Shown here: one piece after another, positions 34,601 to 54,900 of the stretch
Position numbering within the stretch: position 1 is the stretch's first letter
How the letters are laid out: each line of letters begins with the position of its first letter
DNA from: Cricetomys ansorgei
Lineage: Eukaryota > Chordata > Mammalia > Rodentia > Nesomyidae
Direction: 5' to 3'
Assembly (NCBI GenBank): GCA_026225945.1
Contig: JAMJFZ010001132.1
Coordinates: 1-64,000, forward strand
Length of the DNA stretch: 64,000 nucleotides
Made by a program: the position numbers and the translations under genes
Notes under the pieces: model-generated
Told to the model about the DNA's origin: nothing
Database searches by the model: none
The model's input: only the letters and a program-made list of their open reading frames with translations

Positions 34601-34799
34601 CAGAAGATCCAGAGCACTAGAAGCAGACCCTGGAATCCGAAAGCTCCTGAAGGCTCCATAAGCGAAGGAACAGGGTGTCCCGACTGCAGGCGGCATCGCT
34701 GGCTCCTTCAATGCTGCCACAGTCACGGCTTCTGTTCTGGCATTCATTCACCCATTCACAAGTACCAAGGGAGGCTATCTCCCTCTTATTTGCTATTGT
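31633..34799. other. Remainder of Suclg1 intron 7, left part
   Basis: No exon of Suclg1 or other gene recognised. A fragment of the 9.86-kb-type dispersed repeat lies at about 33,864-33,980 (CCTCCCTCTAGTGACTCCTCCAACGAGGCC). Confidence 0.5.
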
Positions 34800-34978
34800 A
34801 CTGCGCATGACTGTTTTGCCTGCATGCATGTTCACTAAGTATGTGCTTGGAGCCTGTGGAGGCCAGAAGAGGGCACCAGATCCCCTACAACTGGATTTAC
34901 AGATGGCTGAGCGCCCCCATGTGGGCGTGGGGAACTGAACCCAAACAACACTCAAACTCTGGGCCATCTCTCCAGTCC
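34800..34978 (-). mobile_element. B3/B2-class SINE, antisense to window (Suclg1 intron 7)
   Basis: GGAGGCCAGAAGAGGGCACCAGATCCCC...CTCTGGGCCATCTCTCCAGTCC is the reverse complement of a tRNA-headed SINE. It is sense relative to Suclg1. Confidence 0.9.
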
Positions 34979-35683
34979 TCTTGCTTGGCCTCCTGAAGAT
35001 GTCTCCTCAGTACTCATCAGCACAGAAGGAACTGCTGATGCTTGCCCTCACAGCTCACACTGGGGCGCAGACAGAGTGGGGCTAGGACAGTGTCCTCTCT
35101 CCCCTCCCTCACCTGCTGAGCTCCCTTTTAAATGACATGATGACGCAACAGCACGCTGCCTTCCCCTGCAGTAGACAGAAAGCTTTTCTAAGTGATCTTC
35201 GGTGCTGAGCCATTCTACCAGCAAAGACGAAAGCCAGCAGGAGGAAACCACAGAGAAGGATATATAAAAAGGCTCTTTAGAGGGGCGACCTTGAGAAAGA
35301 CAGAGGTCATTTATTTCCCTGGGATTTAGAGAAAGAACACCACGGACCTTGGATGTAGGCCTCAGGACCAATGTGGGCTTCCGACCTACGCCTGAACTCT
35401 CTCCACTCACCAAGAGGCCGACACAGCAGCTACATGCTGCAGGGAGATGCCTGGGGAGGAGGCTTCACAATAAGTAAGTAGAGAACAGCATTATGGAAAG
35501 CAGGAAAGAGGATGAGCTCGGAATCTAGAATTTTCTGAGTTATAGAAAAGAAAGCCTAGGTTTAAAGTTACTTTCATGTTTTCTTGAGAAATTAGTCCAC
35601 TAAAAAAATAAAGATAAATTCCTAAAACAAGCCCCAGTGTCGGCTGGGAGCAGAGAGCTGTGTTCTTCCAAATATAGGCTTAC

Positions 35684-35835
35684 TGAGTTATGTTCCTTCA
35701 GAAATTCGGCAGCATTTTCTTCAGCATGACCACCAATTTCACCAATCAATACGATGCCTTCTGTGGCTGGATCATTCAGGAAAACTTCAAGGCAATCAAT
35801 AAAATTTGTCCCGTTGAAAGGGTCCCCTCCAATGC
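35684..35835 (-). CDS. Suclg1: Suclg1 coding exon 7: ligase domain
   Basis: The exon completes Gly225 and encodes residues 226-275, beginning [19 protein letters not shown] and ending EFLKEHNS. The acceptor is CTTCTCAG and the donor is GTAAGC. It carries the conserved [10 protein letters not shown] loop and the LIGEIGG...EE segment of the alpha-subunit ligase domain. Confidence 0.96.
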
Positions 35836-36618
35836 CTGAGAAGGTCAAAGGGCGTCAGAGTCAGTCAGAATGTAAGGGTAAACCACAGCACTTACGCCAA
35901 GAGACATTCTAACTCAGTTTCTATTCTAAAGAACCCCTTTTCTTTAATATTTTCAGATGTAGCACCACTCTTTAACATTCAAAAATCACAAAATGGCACT
36001 TGCTTCTCTGTTTTCAATACTACATGCATGGAAATGGTTGTCGGATGCCCGTCTCCACAAGACCAGACCTCCTACATAGCCCTTACATAACCCACAAAAC
36101 TGCCCCACACTGACAAGTGAGCCTTGTGAGAAGAACAGTGTTGGGACATGTCCCTCTTGACGCCTGTTCTTGATTCTATTTCTCTGAGTGTACACTTAGT
36201 AAGCTTGAAAACACTGCTCAGAAAAAGGAGGGGTAGTGTATTTACATTGCATACACGACAGGAAAAGGTTAAATAATGGACAAATTTCTTTGCACAGAGA
36301 AGTTCTTGACAAGCGTACCGCAGAGAGACTACTCCTACTTGTCAACGAGCACCAGGCTGGCAGGACCCCGGAACTCCTCCTGCAGATCCCAGCTAGGAAA
36401 AGGCAGAGTCTGCATACCACGCACTACTCTGAGCACATGACATTTAGAAATGAGAGCTTGGATAGCAATGAAGCCAATGTCCCTGCTCTCTGCCTGCCGA
36501 TGTTTTAAATTATAAACTTATCGAGGCTAGGGTTGATTTTTCACTTTTCAACACAGCTTTGAGAGGTGAAGCGGAGAAGAGGAAAGAGCACTGAGGGGGT
36601 GGCGAGTCCTATGCTTGC

Positions 36619-36942
36619 TCCCCGAGCAGCAGACCTGCCCCCGAGCAGACCTGCCCGGAGCAGCAGACCTGCCCCTGAGCAGCAGACCTGCCCCCGAGCA
36701 GACCTGCCCCTGAGCAGCAGACCTGCCCCTGAGCAGCAGACCTGCCCCCGAGCAGACCTGCCCCTGAGCAGCAGACCTGCCCGGAGCAGCAGACCTGCCC
36801 CCGAGCAGACCTGCCCCCGAGCAGACCTGCCCCGGGCAGGTCTGTGCCCCTGAGCAGCAGACCTGCCCCAGCAGCAGACCTGCCCCCGAGCAGCAGACCT
36901 GCCCGGAGCAGCAGACCTGCCCGGAGCAGCAGACCTGCCCCT
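36619..36942. repeat. GC-rich minisatellite in Suclg1 intron 6
   Basis: About 20 tandem copies of a unit like GAGCAGCAGACCTGCCCC cover about 320 bp. Variants lack one CAG or have GG, CT or CC at the junction. The array stays open in frames on both strands because of its composition. It lies in the intron between exons 6 and 7 and has no splice signals tying it to the gene. Confidence 0.95.
36823..36843. repeat. Perfect palindrome inside intron 6 minisatellite
   Basis: AGACCTGCCC and GGGCAGGTCT form a perfect 10-bp inverted repeat around a single C. It marks a place where one unit is inverted relative to the rest of the array. Confidence 0.9.
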
Positions 36943-38288
36943 GCTAGTTCCCAACCTCCGTGGGACCGCACCAGTGCCCTCCACTCGCAGGAACGGGACC
37001 TCATGAAGACGGAATTGGCAAGTGTTTCAAAGCAGTTCTTAGTCTCCATCACACCAAATGACCTCGTGCTGACACTGTTGTGCGAGTAGAAAGGCTTGCC
37101 TCGTGTTTCCAATTTGAATTTGTTTATTTAGAGCATAATAAAAATACTCAAGGGCTCCTCCATTTTATAATTTTTATTATAAAAAGATATTTTTTGAAAG
37201 TCTATTAAAAAGAATTCTGAGGAGTTGAAAAAGATTTAAAAATGAGAAACTAGCTTTTGGCAAAAAGTACAAAAAGACAAGTAATTTAAAAATGTGAAAC
37301 CTGTCCTGGCCTTTGAAAGCGCCGGGCGGGCAGTGTGGCGCAGAGGGGCCCTGGGCATGAAGCCCTCCTCAGCCCTGACTTCCTGCCCAGCAAGGAACAC
37401 ACTGCAGCCTTAGTTTAAAGGTGCCTCGGGGGCTGCCCAGAGAGACAGTGAGGCAGAGAACTCTGTAACCACGAAGCAGAACACAGCTGCGGTAACACAT
37501 GCCAGTGTGAGGAGCCGTCTCTTCACAGCGAGCAAAGCAGGCGGTGCTCCGGGCACGCTGCCGTCCCACGGTCGCCCGTCCTGCAGCACGCACTCCCCAC
37601 CCTAGAAATCAAAGCTTGAGAAATACAGCAAGTGCCATGCTTCCACAAGTTAATGTGAGATCTTAACATCTTCTCACTAAAATGGTCCCAAAGCCTCTTA
37701 TAAACCATCTGATAAGTCCTTGTCCCTGTGCTCTGTGGGGAATATTTGACCCTATCTCCAGAGACTGTGTGCACTGACGGCTGTGCGCGCCCCTGCGCCT
37801 GTAAAGATAATCATGGTGCGGCAGCCTGAAGGCCGGCAGGACGTGTGATTTCTGTGACCGAAAAGGCCTGCTTTGGGGGTGTGAACGGTGCTGCTGTCTG
37901 TTAAAGGACTGCTTCCTATACCTGTCCAAAGGTTGTGAGCGGAGGAATTGAAGCTGCACTCTCAAGCTGTTGTCGAGGAAGGCTCATGGCGCTCACCCCA
38001 GCCTCGGCAACAATGGGAGTGGATCGTTCCCACTGGCCTTGAGCTGACCCACCATAAAACTGACATAGTTCAGCTGCTGAAGGGTTGTGGGACAAGTTAA
38101 GCTATCAAGTTTCTTTCATCATGCGAACAGACCTTTGGATCAGGAAGGAGAAGCCGGGGTCAGCAGCTGAAGAGGGCTCTCGCCATGACGCCGTTGCCTC
38201 TGCTGAGGTCTGGAGCTATGTCTCTGAAAATGTCTCCTAGTTTTTATTAAACCCTTGTCAGATTAATTACCTCTAACAGCACCCGTTA

Positions 38289-43100
<4,812 letters not shown>

Positions 43101-43158
43101 CTATCTTTCCTTTCTTGTGAATGTGGCCAGGCATGATGCCAATTTTGCATTCTCCAGG
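43101..43158 (-). CDS. Suclg1: Suclg1 coding exon 5 (58 nt)
   Basis: This short exon encodes residues 178-196 (PGECKIGIMPGHIHKKGKI) plus the first base of Gly197. The acceptor is CTCCTCCAG and the donor is GTGAGT. It follows exon 4 after an intron of only 239 bp, about half of which is a CA/TG microsatellite. Because 58 is not a multiple of three, skipping this exon would shift the frame. Lys195 replaces the Arg I remember in the human protein. Confidence 0.95.
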
Positions 43159-43215
43159 CTGGAGGAGAGTAAATTAGTTTCAGAAACGCTCCAAAGACAA
43201 ATCTAACTTCTAAGT

Positions 43216-43223
43216 CACACACA

Positions 43224-43264
<41 letters not shown>

Positions 43265-43328
43265 ACAGACACACAGACACACAGACACACACAGACACAC
43301 ACACACAGACACACACACACACACACAC
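43216..43328. repeat. Compound (CA)n/(ACAG)n microsatellite filling half of Suclg1 intron 4
   Basis: About 113 bp of CA dinucleotides are interrupted by CAGACACA units. In the Suclg1 transcript this is a UG/UGUC tract. It starts about 68 nt past the exon 4 donor and ends about 57 nt before the exon 5 acceptor. The whole intron is 239 bp. Confidence 0.95.
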
Positions 43329-43397
43329 TTTCACTGATCCAAAGCTGTTTACTCTGTGAAAAGCTAAATATGGGCTTCCTTCATGTTCTGCACTCAC

Positions 43398-43610
43398 ATT
43401 GATGATTCCGGGGCAGTTTGGCCCAATTAGCCGTGTCTTTCCCTGGCGCGTCAGTCTGTGCTTGACCCGCACCATATCCTGCTGAGGGATACCTTCAGTA
43501 ATGCATACGACCAAGGGAATTTCTGCATCAATTGCTTCGTCGATGGCAGCAGCAGCAAAAGGAGGAGGGACATAAATGACAGAGGCTGTCGCTCCCGTCT
43601 TCTCTTTGGC
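43398..43610 (-). CDS. Suclg1: Suclg1 coding exon 4: CoA-binding domain core
   Basis: This is the longest coding exon, with 71 whole codons (residues 107-177) from [17 protein letters not shown] to [12 protein letters not shown]. It is phase 0 at both ends, with a TTTCAG acceptor and a GTGAGT donor. It carries the conserved [10 protein letters not shown] segment, the CoA-contacting CITEG at 142-146, and the GPNCPG loop of the succinyl-CoA ligase alpha family. Residues IDEAIDAE contain an Asp where I remember Asn in human, mouse and rat, and the Ile pair before Asn177 is Val-Ile in those species. Both changes are conservative. Confidence 0.97.
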
Positions 43611-44065
43611 CTGAAACATTAATCACAACTGGTTGAGTCATAAATAAAATACATTCAACAGCCTGATTTGATTACTGTCTCACAAGGAGTCACCGGGAGG
43701 CTCTCCTCATTCCCCCGCATTCTACAGCCCATGACATGGTCCACAAAGGGCAGCATCAAGCACAACCTCTACTCCTCGAATGCCACCGGGAATTAAAGGT
43801 TCTGTACATCTTATCCCATAAAAGGACAGTAAGCCTGAGCACACTACCTGACTTCATGTGCTCCCTCCCGCTGAGGCTGCGCATGGTTTCACTGTTCCTC
43901 CCCAGACTAATAAGACACTGTGCCACCTGCCCAGCTTCAAACTCTGCACCTCCTCAGGAAGCCAGGGCCAGGGAGCCCAAGCGCTCTGAACTTGGCTCTC
44001 AAGCATCTGTTTTAAATCTATGGTAAATATTATCAATGAACAGTAAAAGTAGAGTGTTCCTTTTT

Positions 44066-44238
44066 ATATAGATGTGTGTGTGTGTGTGTGTACATTCATG
44101 CAGGTGCCCTCAAAGGTCAGAGAAGATGTTGGATCCCCTGGAGCTGACAGGAGTCCAGTGTGGGTGCTGGGAACTGACCAAACTCAGGTCTTCTAGAAGA
44201 GCAGCAACCTCACCGCTGGGCCACTTTTCTAGCACCAA
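44066..44238 (-). mobile_element. B2/B3-class SINE, antisense to window (Suclg1 intron 3)
   Basis: A TG-repeat tail, then AAGGTCAGAGAAGATGTTGGATCCCCTGGAGCTG...AACCTCACCGCTGGGCCACTTTTCTAGC. Confidence 0.85.
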
Positions 44239-44448
44239 AGTGGAGTGTTCCTAGCTGACATTTCTTACTTAATACATAATTACTGCACATACATACATGG
44301 CCACAGAGTAAGAACGTGGGTTAAGTAAGCATAGTTTTATTGTTGTCATCCGTCACAATGCAAAGTATTTGGAGAGTGTCAATCTACCGCTGTTCTCTGT
44401 GGTCATGACCTGAGCCATATGTAGCCTTGCACATACGTATTCTTCCAC

Positions 44449-44570
44449 TGAGACATGGTCTATGGAGCCCTGGCTGTCCTGGAACTCATGTAGACCAGGC
44501 TGGCCTCAACTCACAAAGATCCACCTGCCTCTGCTGGGATTAAAGGCGTGCATCACCATGCTTGACTCTC
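44449..44570 (-). mobile_element. B1 SINE, antisense to window (Suclg1 intron 3)
   Basis: GAGACATGGTCTATGGAGCCCTGGCTGTCCTGGAACTCATGTAGACCAGGC and CTGCTGGGATTAAAGGCGTG are reverse B1. Confidence 0.93.
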
Positions 44571-44976
44571 CATCCACCGTTCTGTGCAGCCATGGAAGCC
44601 ACAGAGACTACAGATGCTCTGACTGCAAGAACAGCAGAACAGGCCTGTGAAGGTTCTGTGCAGTCGGTCAGGTTTCAGGATGCTTCTGAACCAGAGTGTC
44701 CCAGTTTATAACCAAGATTCTGAAGCCTAGAGGAAGGACTAACAGCAGTTAATGCTTGCTGCAGGAATGGGTGTCATTTTCTTCAGTGCTATAACCACTG
44801 ATAAGTACCGTTGCTCCAGTAGGTAGCCTCCAACCCATGCTCAATTAAACTCCAAAAAAACTCAGTGGTTCACACACATGAAGACACAAAGCAGGAAGGA
44901 GATTTCTTGGGCAGGGATCTGTCCAGTGAGAGAAGAATGGAGCATGAGATGCTATGATCAAGACACAGTGAGTACC

Positions 44977-45118
44977 CTAGGTGTGGTGGCACACATCTTT
45001 AATCTCAGCACTCCGGAGGCAAAGACAGGCAGGCAGATCTCTTTGAGTTCAAGGCCAGTCTGGTCTATATAGGAAGTTCCAGGACAGCCAGGGCTACCTA
45101 GAGACTTTGTCTCAAAAT
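44977..45118 (+). mobile_element. B1 SINE (Suclg1 intron 3)
   Basis: CTAGGTGTGGTGGCACACATCTTTAATCTCAGCACTCCGGAGG...TTTGTCTCAAAATAAATC is full B1 order. Confidence 0.93.
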
Positions 45119-45545
45119 AAATCACCAAACAAGATACAATAAATAACCACACAAAGTCACACAGCGGGGAAGTGGCAGAGCCAATATTTAATCCTGAGTA
45201 TATCTGATTCCTAAGTGTGTGCTTATTACAGCAACACCAGGTGGCTCTCTGCAGTCAAGACAGGAATCAAAACATTTTGTAAGGCTGTACCAAGAGATTT
45301 TACTCAAACTATGAATACTGGAGTATAGAATATACAGGCACAAGTAGAGGAAAGGCAAAAGAGTGTCTCCGAGAATCGCCCCTCAGCGAGCGTATGCTCC
45401 TGGAGACTGAGGAGTCTTGACCACAATATCCCCAATAAGCAGTACCATCTCAACAGTGACCAAAAAACAAAGTCAAAGGACACTGACCGATCACCACAAA
45501 TGATGTGCAGGGCCATCTATGTTAATTCTTTCAGGATGTGATGAT

Positions 45546-45655
45546 GGTCTGCCGTGTGCACTGGCCTGTAACCCCAGCACTCAGGACTTGAACACTAATT
45601 AGAGGATCGTGCCTTCAAGACTACATTGGGCTACAAAACAAATCCTTGAGCAGAG
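45546..45655 (+). mobile_element. B1-type SINE, diverged (Suclg1 intron 3)
   Basis: GTGCACTGGCCTGTAACCCCAGCACTCAGG...TTCAAGACTACATTGGGCTAC keeps B1 words. Confidence 0.6.
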
Positions 45656-46486
45656 ACAGAACGGGGGAGGGAAAGACGAGGGAAGAGGGAAGGGATAATA
45701 GAAGGGAACTAAGAAAAAGACTGAAATCAAGGTCAGAGCTAACCAGAGCATGGGCATATAACACTTTACTGAAACACAAACCCCCAACACTGCTATCTGA
45801 GGGCTACACACAGGTCCAGACACTGCCACAAGCGCTGTCCACGGGGTCATGCTGGACAGGGGGCATTGCTCTTACTCACTCAGAAAGTGCTTTGTAAGAG
45901 CTGAGTGGGAAAGTAACAAACAGTAACTGTCAAGGAACTTACAGGATACCCAAAGTTCACATCTGCCCATGTCACAGTGAATAATATATGAACTGATTCA
46001 ATAAAACTATTGGTTTACAAAGCCTAAAAACTAAAAAGGGGGGGGGGGTTGATTCATCTAAAAACCTATATTTGCAACTTTTTCTACATTTTAAACTTTC
46101 TGAAAAAAAAGTCACTTTAAAGAAATCAGCAATTGATAAAGAAAGCGGATCTCCACCACATGTCAATCTGAACACTGCTAGAACAGGACACTCTGCGTCG
46201 CCACTTCTCTGGAACCTCAGCCTGCGCCTCAGCAGCATCCTGGGCTTCCAAAAAAGAGCACTGCTGTGGAGGGAAACAGCGAGGCCTGGCTGGGTGCCGG
46301 AATGAAGCACCCCACATCAGGCCTGCCTCACAGTCCGCACCATCAAACAGGTCGCTGCGGACACCTGTGCTATCATTCCGGAAAGGCAGGGAAAAGGTAA
46401 GAAGCAAGGCAGAAGGCAGGCCACAGATGATGCACATCTTTAGCAAAAGTCACACTGGGTTTACCAATTCCAATTTCTCTAGGCTA

Positions 46487-49791
<3,305 letters not shown>

Positions 49792-49895
49792 CTGCTTGCC
49801 GGTGAAGCCCTGGCAAATAACCTTCGTATTTTTATCAATATAGAGATGTTTCCGGGAAGCTGTGTAAGATCCGTGCCGAATCCCATTCTGTTGCA
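49792..49895 (-). CDS. Suclg1: Suclg1 coding exon 2: end of presequence and start of CoA-binding domain
   Basis: The exon completes codon 33 and encodes residues 34-67 ([14 protein letters not shown]..., ending GFTGKQ). The acceptor is TTTAG before TGCAACAG. A second possible AG lies 8 nt further in, but the phase and similarity to human require the first one. TGKQ at 64-67 is the start of the CoA-binding loop of the Rossmann-like CoA-binding domain. The donor is CAG|GTTTGT, which departs from consensus at +3 and +4 but keeps G at +5. Confidence 0.95.
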
Positions 49896-51737
49896 CTAAA
49901 GAAGTAAAGAAAAACACAACACATTATAATCTTTCCACACTTTTGAACCATGAATTAAATTTAATGACTCAAATCTTTAAAAAGAAAAATCTTCTAATGT
50001 CAGGGCAACACTATGATCACAGCCAACTTAATACCACCTAATGAGACAGGTGCGTGCAGAAGCACACTTGAAAACAAACACAAGGGACCTGCTCTCCTCC
50101 CAAGGACCCTCTTTGTTACTGAGAAGCACAACTTCCTAGTGCTTTCTGACCTGAGAAAGAAAAGATGAAATCAATTTCATTCCTCACAAAGGAACATGGG
50201 ATTCAAAGTTACAGGTCTCAATTAAACTCTGAAATTATTCCTACTATTGCTTGCTATAAAGCCACATGCAGTACCCGACCCCAGTGTGAGGCTGGGGACC
50301 TGTGAACACCAGGTGAGCCAGGAGGCATACTTTAAGAAAAAGAACTACTCTGTAGCTTATTTCTCAATAAGAACAATGCAGAAAATGCTAAGACCTGGGA
50401 TAACTCTGTCTAAAATACAACCCAAGACCACTTAGTTTGATCCCTTCCTGGTGTAGGATTCAAAAGCTCACGTTAATAAAAGTCATTTTCAGCAGTTCAC
50501 TCAAGAGAGACTGAGAAGTCTAAGTTACAATCAACTCCTATTTTAAAAATCAGTGCAAAGAAGAGCACATGACACACAATCATGAGCTGCCTCCAAACCT
50601 CCACAGAGACACTAGCCTGTCTTCTCTATGGCCCTTTCCTGCCTCTCTAGAGCAGCCAGGCCTTCCACCTAACTCAGAGTGGCCCATGAGAGCTAGTACC
50701 AGAGCAAACCTACCTCCTCAGGCATCTCTCAGAGCCCACTCCACACATGTCCATACTACCTAGTCTTCAGACCTCAAGGGCCACAACTGAGGAAGCACCT
50801 TCAGAAGAGATTCTGGAGACCAGATCCTCTAGGGAAGAGAAAGGCCCAGACTTCAGCCTGACCCTCTGGGAAAGAAGTTCTCTGCATGTACGCAGACAGC
50901 TGCACTCCTGGACCAGACTCTGCTGAACAAGGGACCGTGAGGGCACTCTGCAGCCAAGTCTTGGCACAGGGAACAGCCAAGCACGTGACCTGAACCAAGA
51001 AATACCACAACAGGGATTCAAGGCCCATAAGGCCGACCCTACCGCACTTCGCAGCGGAGCCAGGGGATGTTATTCAGATCCTGCTTGCCTTTATCTCACA
51101 GATACGCTGATGAAGTCCGTAAAGAAACGTGACTGATGACAAGGGTAGAGCAACTTACAATGAGATACTGAACTTTCCTGGTACAGAGAAAATGTAAACA
51201 GACAGCCAGCAGGAAAGTCTGAAGCTGGCTACCAAGAACATGCTGATGGTGAGACCTATCAGAGTCACATCTTAGACTACCTCCCGAGGCTCAAGCAGCT
51301 GAACAAAGCAGCCTTGGCGCTGTTCCAGAAGCCTCTGAGAGCACTCCCAGGAACCAGACAGGCCTGGGCTAGTGCGTGTTCGGCTTGTCTGCCGAAATGG
51401 AACCCATGACATCCCTTTCCATCTCCTTGGCTTTAGTCTTCCCATCTGCAAATGGGCTGCTGGTCACAGGGAGGGTGTGGGGCTAACGTGAAATGACGCC
51501 TGCAGACTAGGTGTCAAGGTGCCTGGCATACTCCTGAAATCCTACATGAGCGCAAAGGAGAACATAAGGTTCACATTTCAAAATAAAGTAAGTCTAGGCA
51601 GGTATGTTTTCCATATGCATTTGAAAAAAAAAAAAAGGAAGGGAGGAAGGAAGAGGTAAGAGAGAGAGAAATTATCAACAGCATGGGAGGTCAGAGAAGT
51701 TCTTTCTTTTGTTGTTGTTGTTGCTGTTGTTGTTTTG

Positions 51738-51857
51738 TTTTTTGAGACAGGGTTTCTCTGCTGTAGCTCTGGCTGTCCTGAAACTCACTCTGTAGACCAG
51801 GCTGGCCTTAAATTCACGGCGATCCACCTGCCTCTGCCTCGTGCACCACCACAGTCC
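51738..51857 (-). mobile_element. B1 SINE, antisense to window (Suclg1 intron 1)
   Basis: A TTG-triplet tail, then TTTGAGACAGGGTTTCTCTGCTGTAGCTCTGGCTGTCCTG and GATCCACCTGCCTCTGCC. Confidence 0.95.
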
Positions 51858-51962
51858 AGCTGGTTCTTTCTACTTTTATATGGGTTCCATGGATGGAATT
51901 CAGGTCATCAGACTTGTGTGGGAAGTGCTTTTACCCACGGAGCCATTTCACTGATCCGCCCT
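51858..51962 (-). mobile_element. Truncated B2/B4-class SINE, antisense (Suclg1 intron 1)
   Basis: ATGGAATTCAGGTCATCAGACTTGTGTGG...TTTTACCCACGGAGCCATTTCACTGATCC is a reverse tRNA-like head joined to the B1. Confidence 0.75.
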
Positions 51963-54900
51963 TATCCACATTCTATACACAAATAAACTAACCTCTGCAT
52001 ACACATGCTGTCAAGCATTCACAAATAAATTTGGAATCTTTTCATAAAGGAGCATTTGTATGGGGTAATCGCACTGTAAAAGCACAGATAATCTTATGTA
52101 CCTCGTTGGCTGATGTGAGATTGAATACTTTACACAAGCCAGAGCCTAGGCTACAGCACGCGGGGGCGTCACCAATTACTGTCTTTCTACCATTACTGTC
52201 ACTGTTAACAAACTAACTGCTCCAGGAAGTCACTGCGGCAGCTATCCCCAGGTACCAGACTTCATGGGTGCTCAGGACAAGACTTGGGTCCCACCCTAGA
52301 AGCCTCCTGGCTCTGTAACAGAACCAAATACTAAGCAAAGAAGCACAAGACTATAAACGGACAACTGAAATAAGAAAGATGCTGACGGAGAAGGCCTAGG
52401 TACTGAGAAAGGTGATTTCCACAGGAGGCAGGTTTGTAGTCAGTCCAGAGACTCAGTCCTATCTCTAAAGATAACAGTACACGACTTGTAAGATGGCTGG
52501 TGTTACTAATGCCAAAATATACAGCCAAAGAGCTCCTGCCAGCTGAAACCCAAACCATGGCCTTTACGACTAGAACACTCTTAACCAATAACCTGACTCT
52601 TTGTTTCTGAAATACTCCAACTCAATCCTGAAAATTACGTCCCTGTTATTCCTTTACTGATGTATATGTATTCATGAATTAACAAATGTAAACTTATTAA
52701 CTGCAGGCCCACCTGCAGCTGATTTAACAAAGTAACTGACTTTTAACAAAGTAACTACTTTCAAAGAAAACCAGCTTGTTCAGCTCACATTTTAGGGTGG
52801 TCTTATCTGTTCCAGCCTCTGGTAAGGACCCTTTGCCTGTACTATAACATGGCAGAGGAACAGCAAGAGAAATTATACCATGCCAAGGTGTGGGACAGCA
52901 GTGGTTAGTAACTCGCTCAGCAAGAGTAACTCGGACAGACCAACAGAAATCTCTTCAGTGAGCTCAGATCTAACCACCTTCCATTACTCCTCTTAAAAGT
53001 TCTACCACCTCCCCTATTACCACACTGGAAATTCCCAGTATGTAAACTCTGGAGGGGTGGGGAATCACTCAAACCAATATATATGTTGTGGTCCCAACAT
53101 GGGAAGATTTTGTTATGTAATTAAACTTTTCCTGGGGAGATGAGACATAGGTCTACCTACTCCAGATAGGGAGCCCAGGACAGACCAAACTACAGATACC
53201 AACAAAGCCCAACTTGGTGGACCAAAGAATTTTACTGGGGTTACTTACAGAAATATGGGTGAGGGGGGTCACTGACAAGTGCAGAAATGATCAAAGACAG
53301 CTCCATCACCAAAGCCTACCTGAGCATGAGTGACAGCTCACAGGGCTAGGAACCTGGAGCACACTGCACAGCCTGCAAGCATCTCAACAAGTTGGAGAGT
53401 GTCCCTTCCAAGTGCCTCAGTTGCTCTAAAACCTTCCAGTTTAAAGAGCTTCCTGCAAGATGGAATATTTTAACCTTGGAGGAAACTGTTGCACAACAGA
53501 CCTGCAATACATCAGACTACCTCAGCTGCTACTTATTCCCAAATCCCAATCAACTATTTAAATGCAAAACTGTATATTCCCTTATATTAATGATCATTCT
53601 ATAACTATTGGCTGAGTTGATCATCAGCACCATGATTCATAAAATTTAAAGCACTCCTGTGTTTTTAAGCACCAAATAGAAACAGAAAGGAGAACAATGT
53701 GTCATGGCTTGCAATGTAACAGCAATGAAGAGACGTCCGATTTTAGAAATGTTTTAAAGTAAAAAAAAAAAATAATAATAATCAATAAATGGTGAGCCTA
53801 ACACAACAGAATACCTGCCCTGTTGCAAATTCAAATTATTCTCCTATACCTAGGAGAAATCATTTTAAACATCCGTGTTGCTATGAAGCAACTTTGAGGC
53901 CAGAAAATCGAGTCAGTTTCTCGGGGCTACATCAAGGCATTTGGATACAGGCTTCTGCATGTGAAATAAAGGTTCAGTTCTTAAACGCAAAGGGCCAGAA
54001 AGAGTAGAAATGGAAGATCGCTGTTTAGTGTCTCTGTTCACACGCTGCACTTCCAAACGCTTCCCTGAGTCTGCAAACAAGCCTGTGTAACTTGGCAAAG
54101 ACATGAGAAGAGCAAGTAACACCTGTGAGCAGGGTTGACCTCTCCCTCCTCTACAGATCAAAAGTCCTGCTCCTAACTAGGAGGCTCCAGCTTCCCAAGG
54201 CACAGGTTAGTGAAAAGACACAGGCCTGGGAAATTTTCTGGGTTTGTTTCCTGTTTGCCAAGCAAAACAATAGAACTGGATTGTAAGATCTACATTCTGA
54301 CATCAAAGTATCATATTTCTAAGAATCAAAATAATACCAGCTCTTAGGAACTGTTTACTCTGAAAGCTGTGATTTACAGTAACTCCCGAGAGATATTTTT
54401 AAAGACCCTAGCACACTTTAGGTTTCTTTTTAAAACTTCATTTCAATCTCAATGGTGCTTACAAAATTCTTACACAATCTCATCAGAAATTATCCTCATT
54501 TACTACTTCTCCTCCCCCACATTAACAGGATTCTTCCCCTTCTTTCATAAGCCATAGAAGTGTAGGATGGGAGGGGGGGCAGCTTAGCAATTTCTAAATT
54601 GCCCTTCAACAGGGTCCTATAAGCAGCTAGGACTTGTTTGTCTTTTTAACTCAAATCAAGATAGCAAAACTTGGGACCGCAACACATAATGTGCCAGTAA
54701 TTTAATTCCCTGTCATCTCTAGTTATTTTAACCTAAGAGCCTAAACAATTTGGGACTACTGAAGAAGAACGGGAGAAGGAGGGGGGATGGGGAGGAAGGA
54801 GCTGAAGTGGCAGCAGCAGCAGCTTGGAAATACGGCTGGTGAGAGAGGATTCCAAAGTCTGCCAACTTAGAGGTGTTTATACACTAAACACAGTGACTTA

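Noticed and set aside
36541..37112. Frames of 147, 167, 95 and 81 residues on both strands
   Set aside because: They are translations of the intron 6 minisatellite, open in several frames at once because of the repeat unit.
43215..43619. Single 134-residue Suclg1 frame ending in a long Cys/Val repeat
   Set aside because: Only the part encoded by 43,398-43,610 is exon. The frame then reads through the GTGAGT donor into the CA/TG microsatellite.
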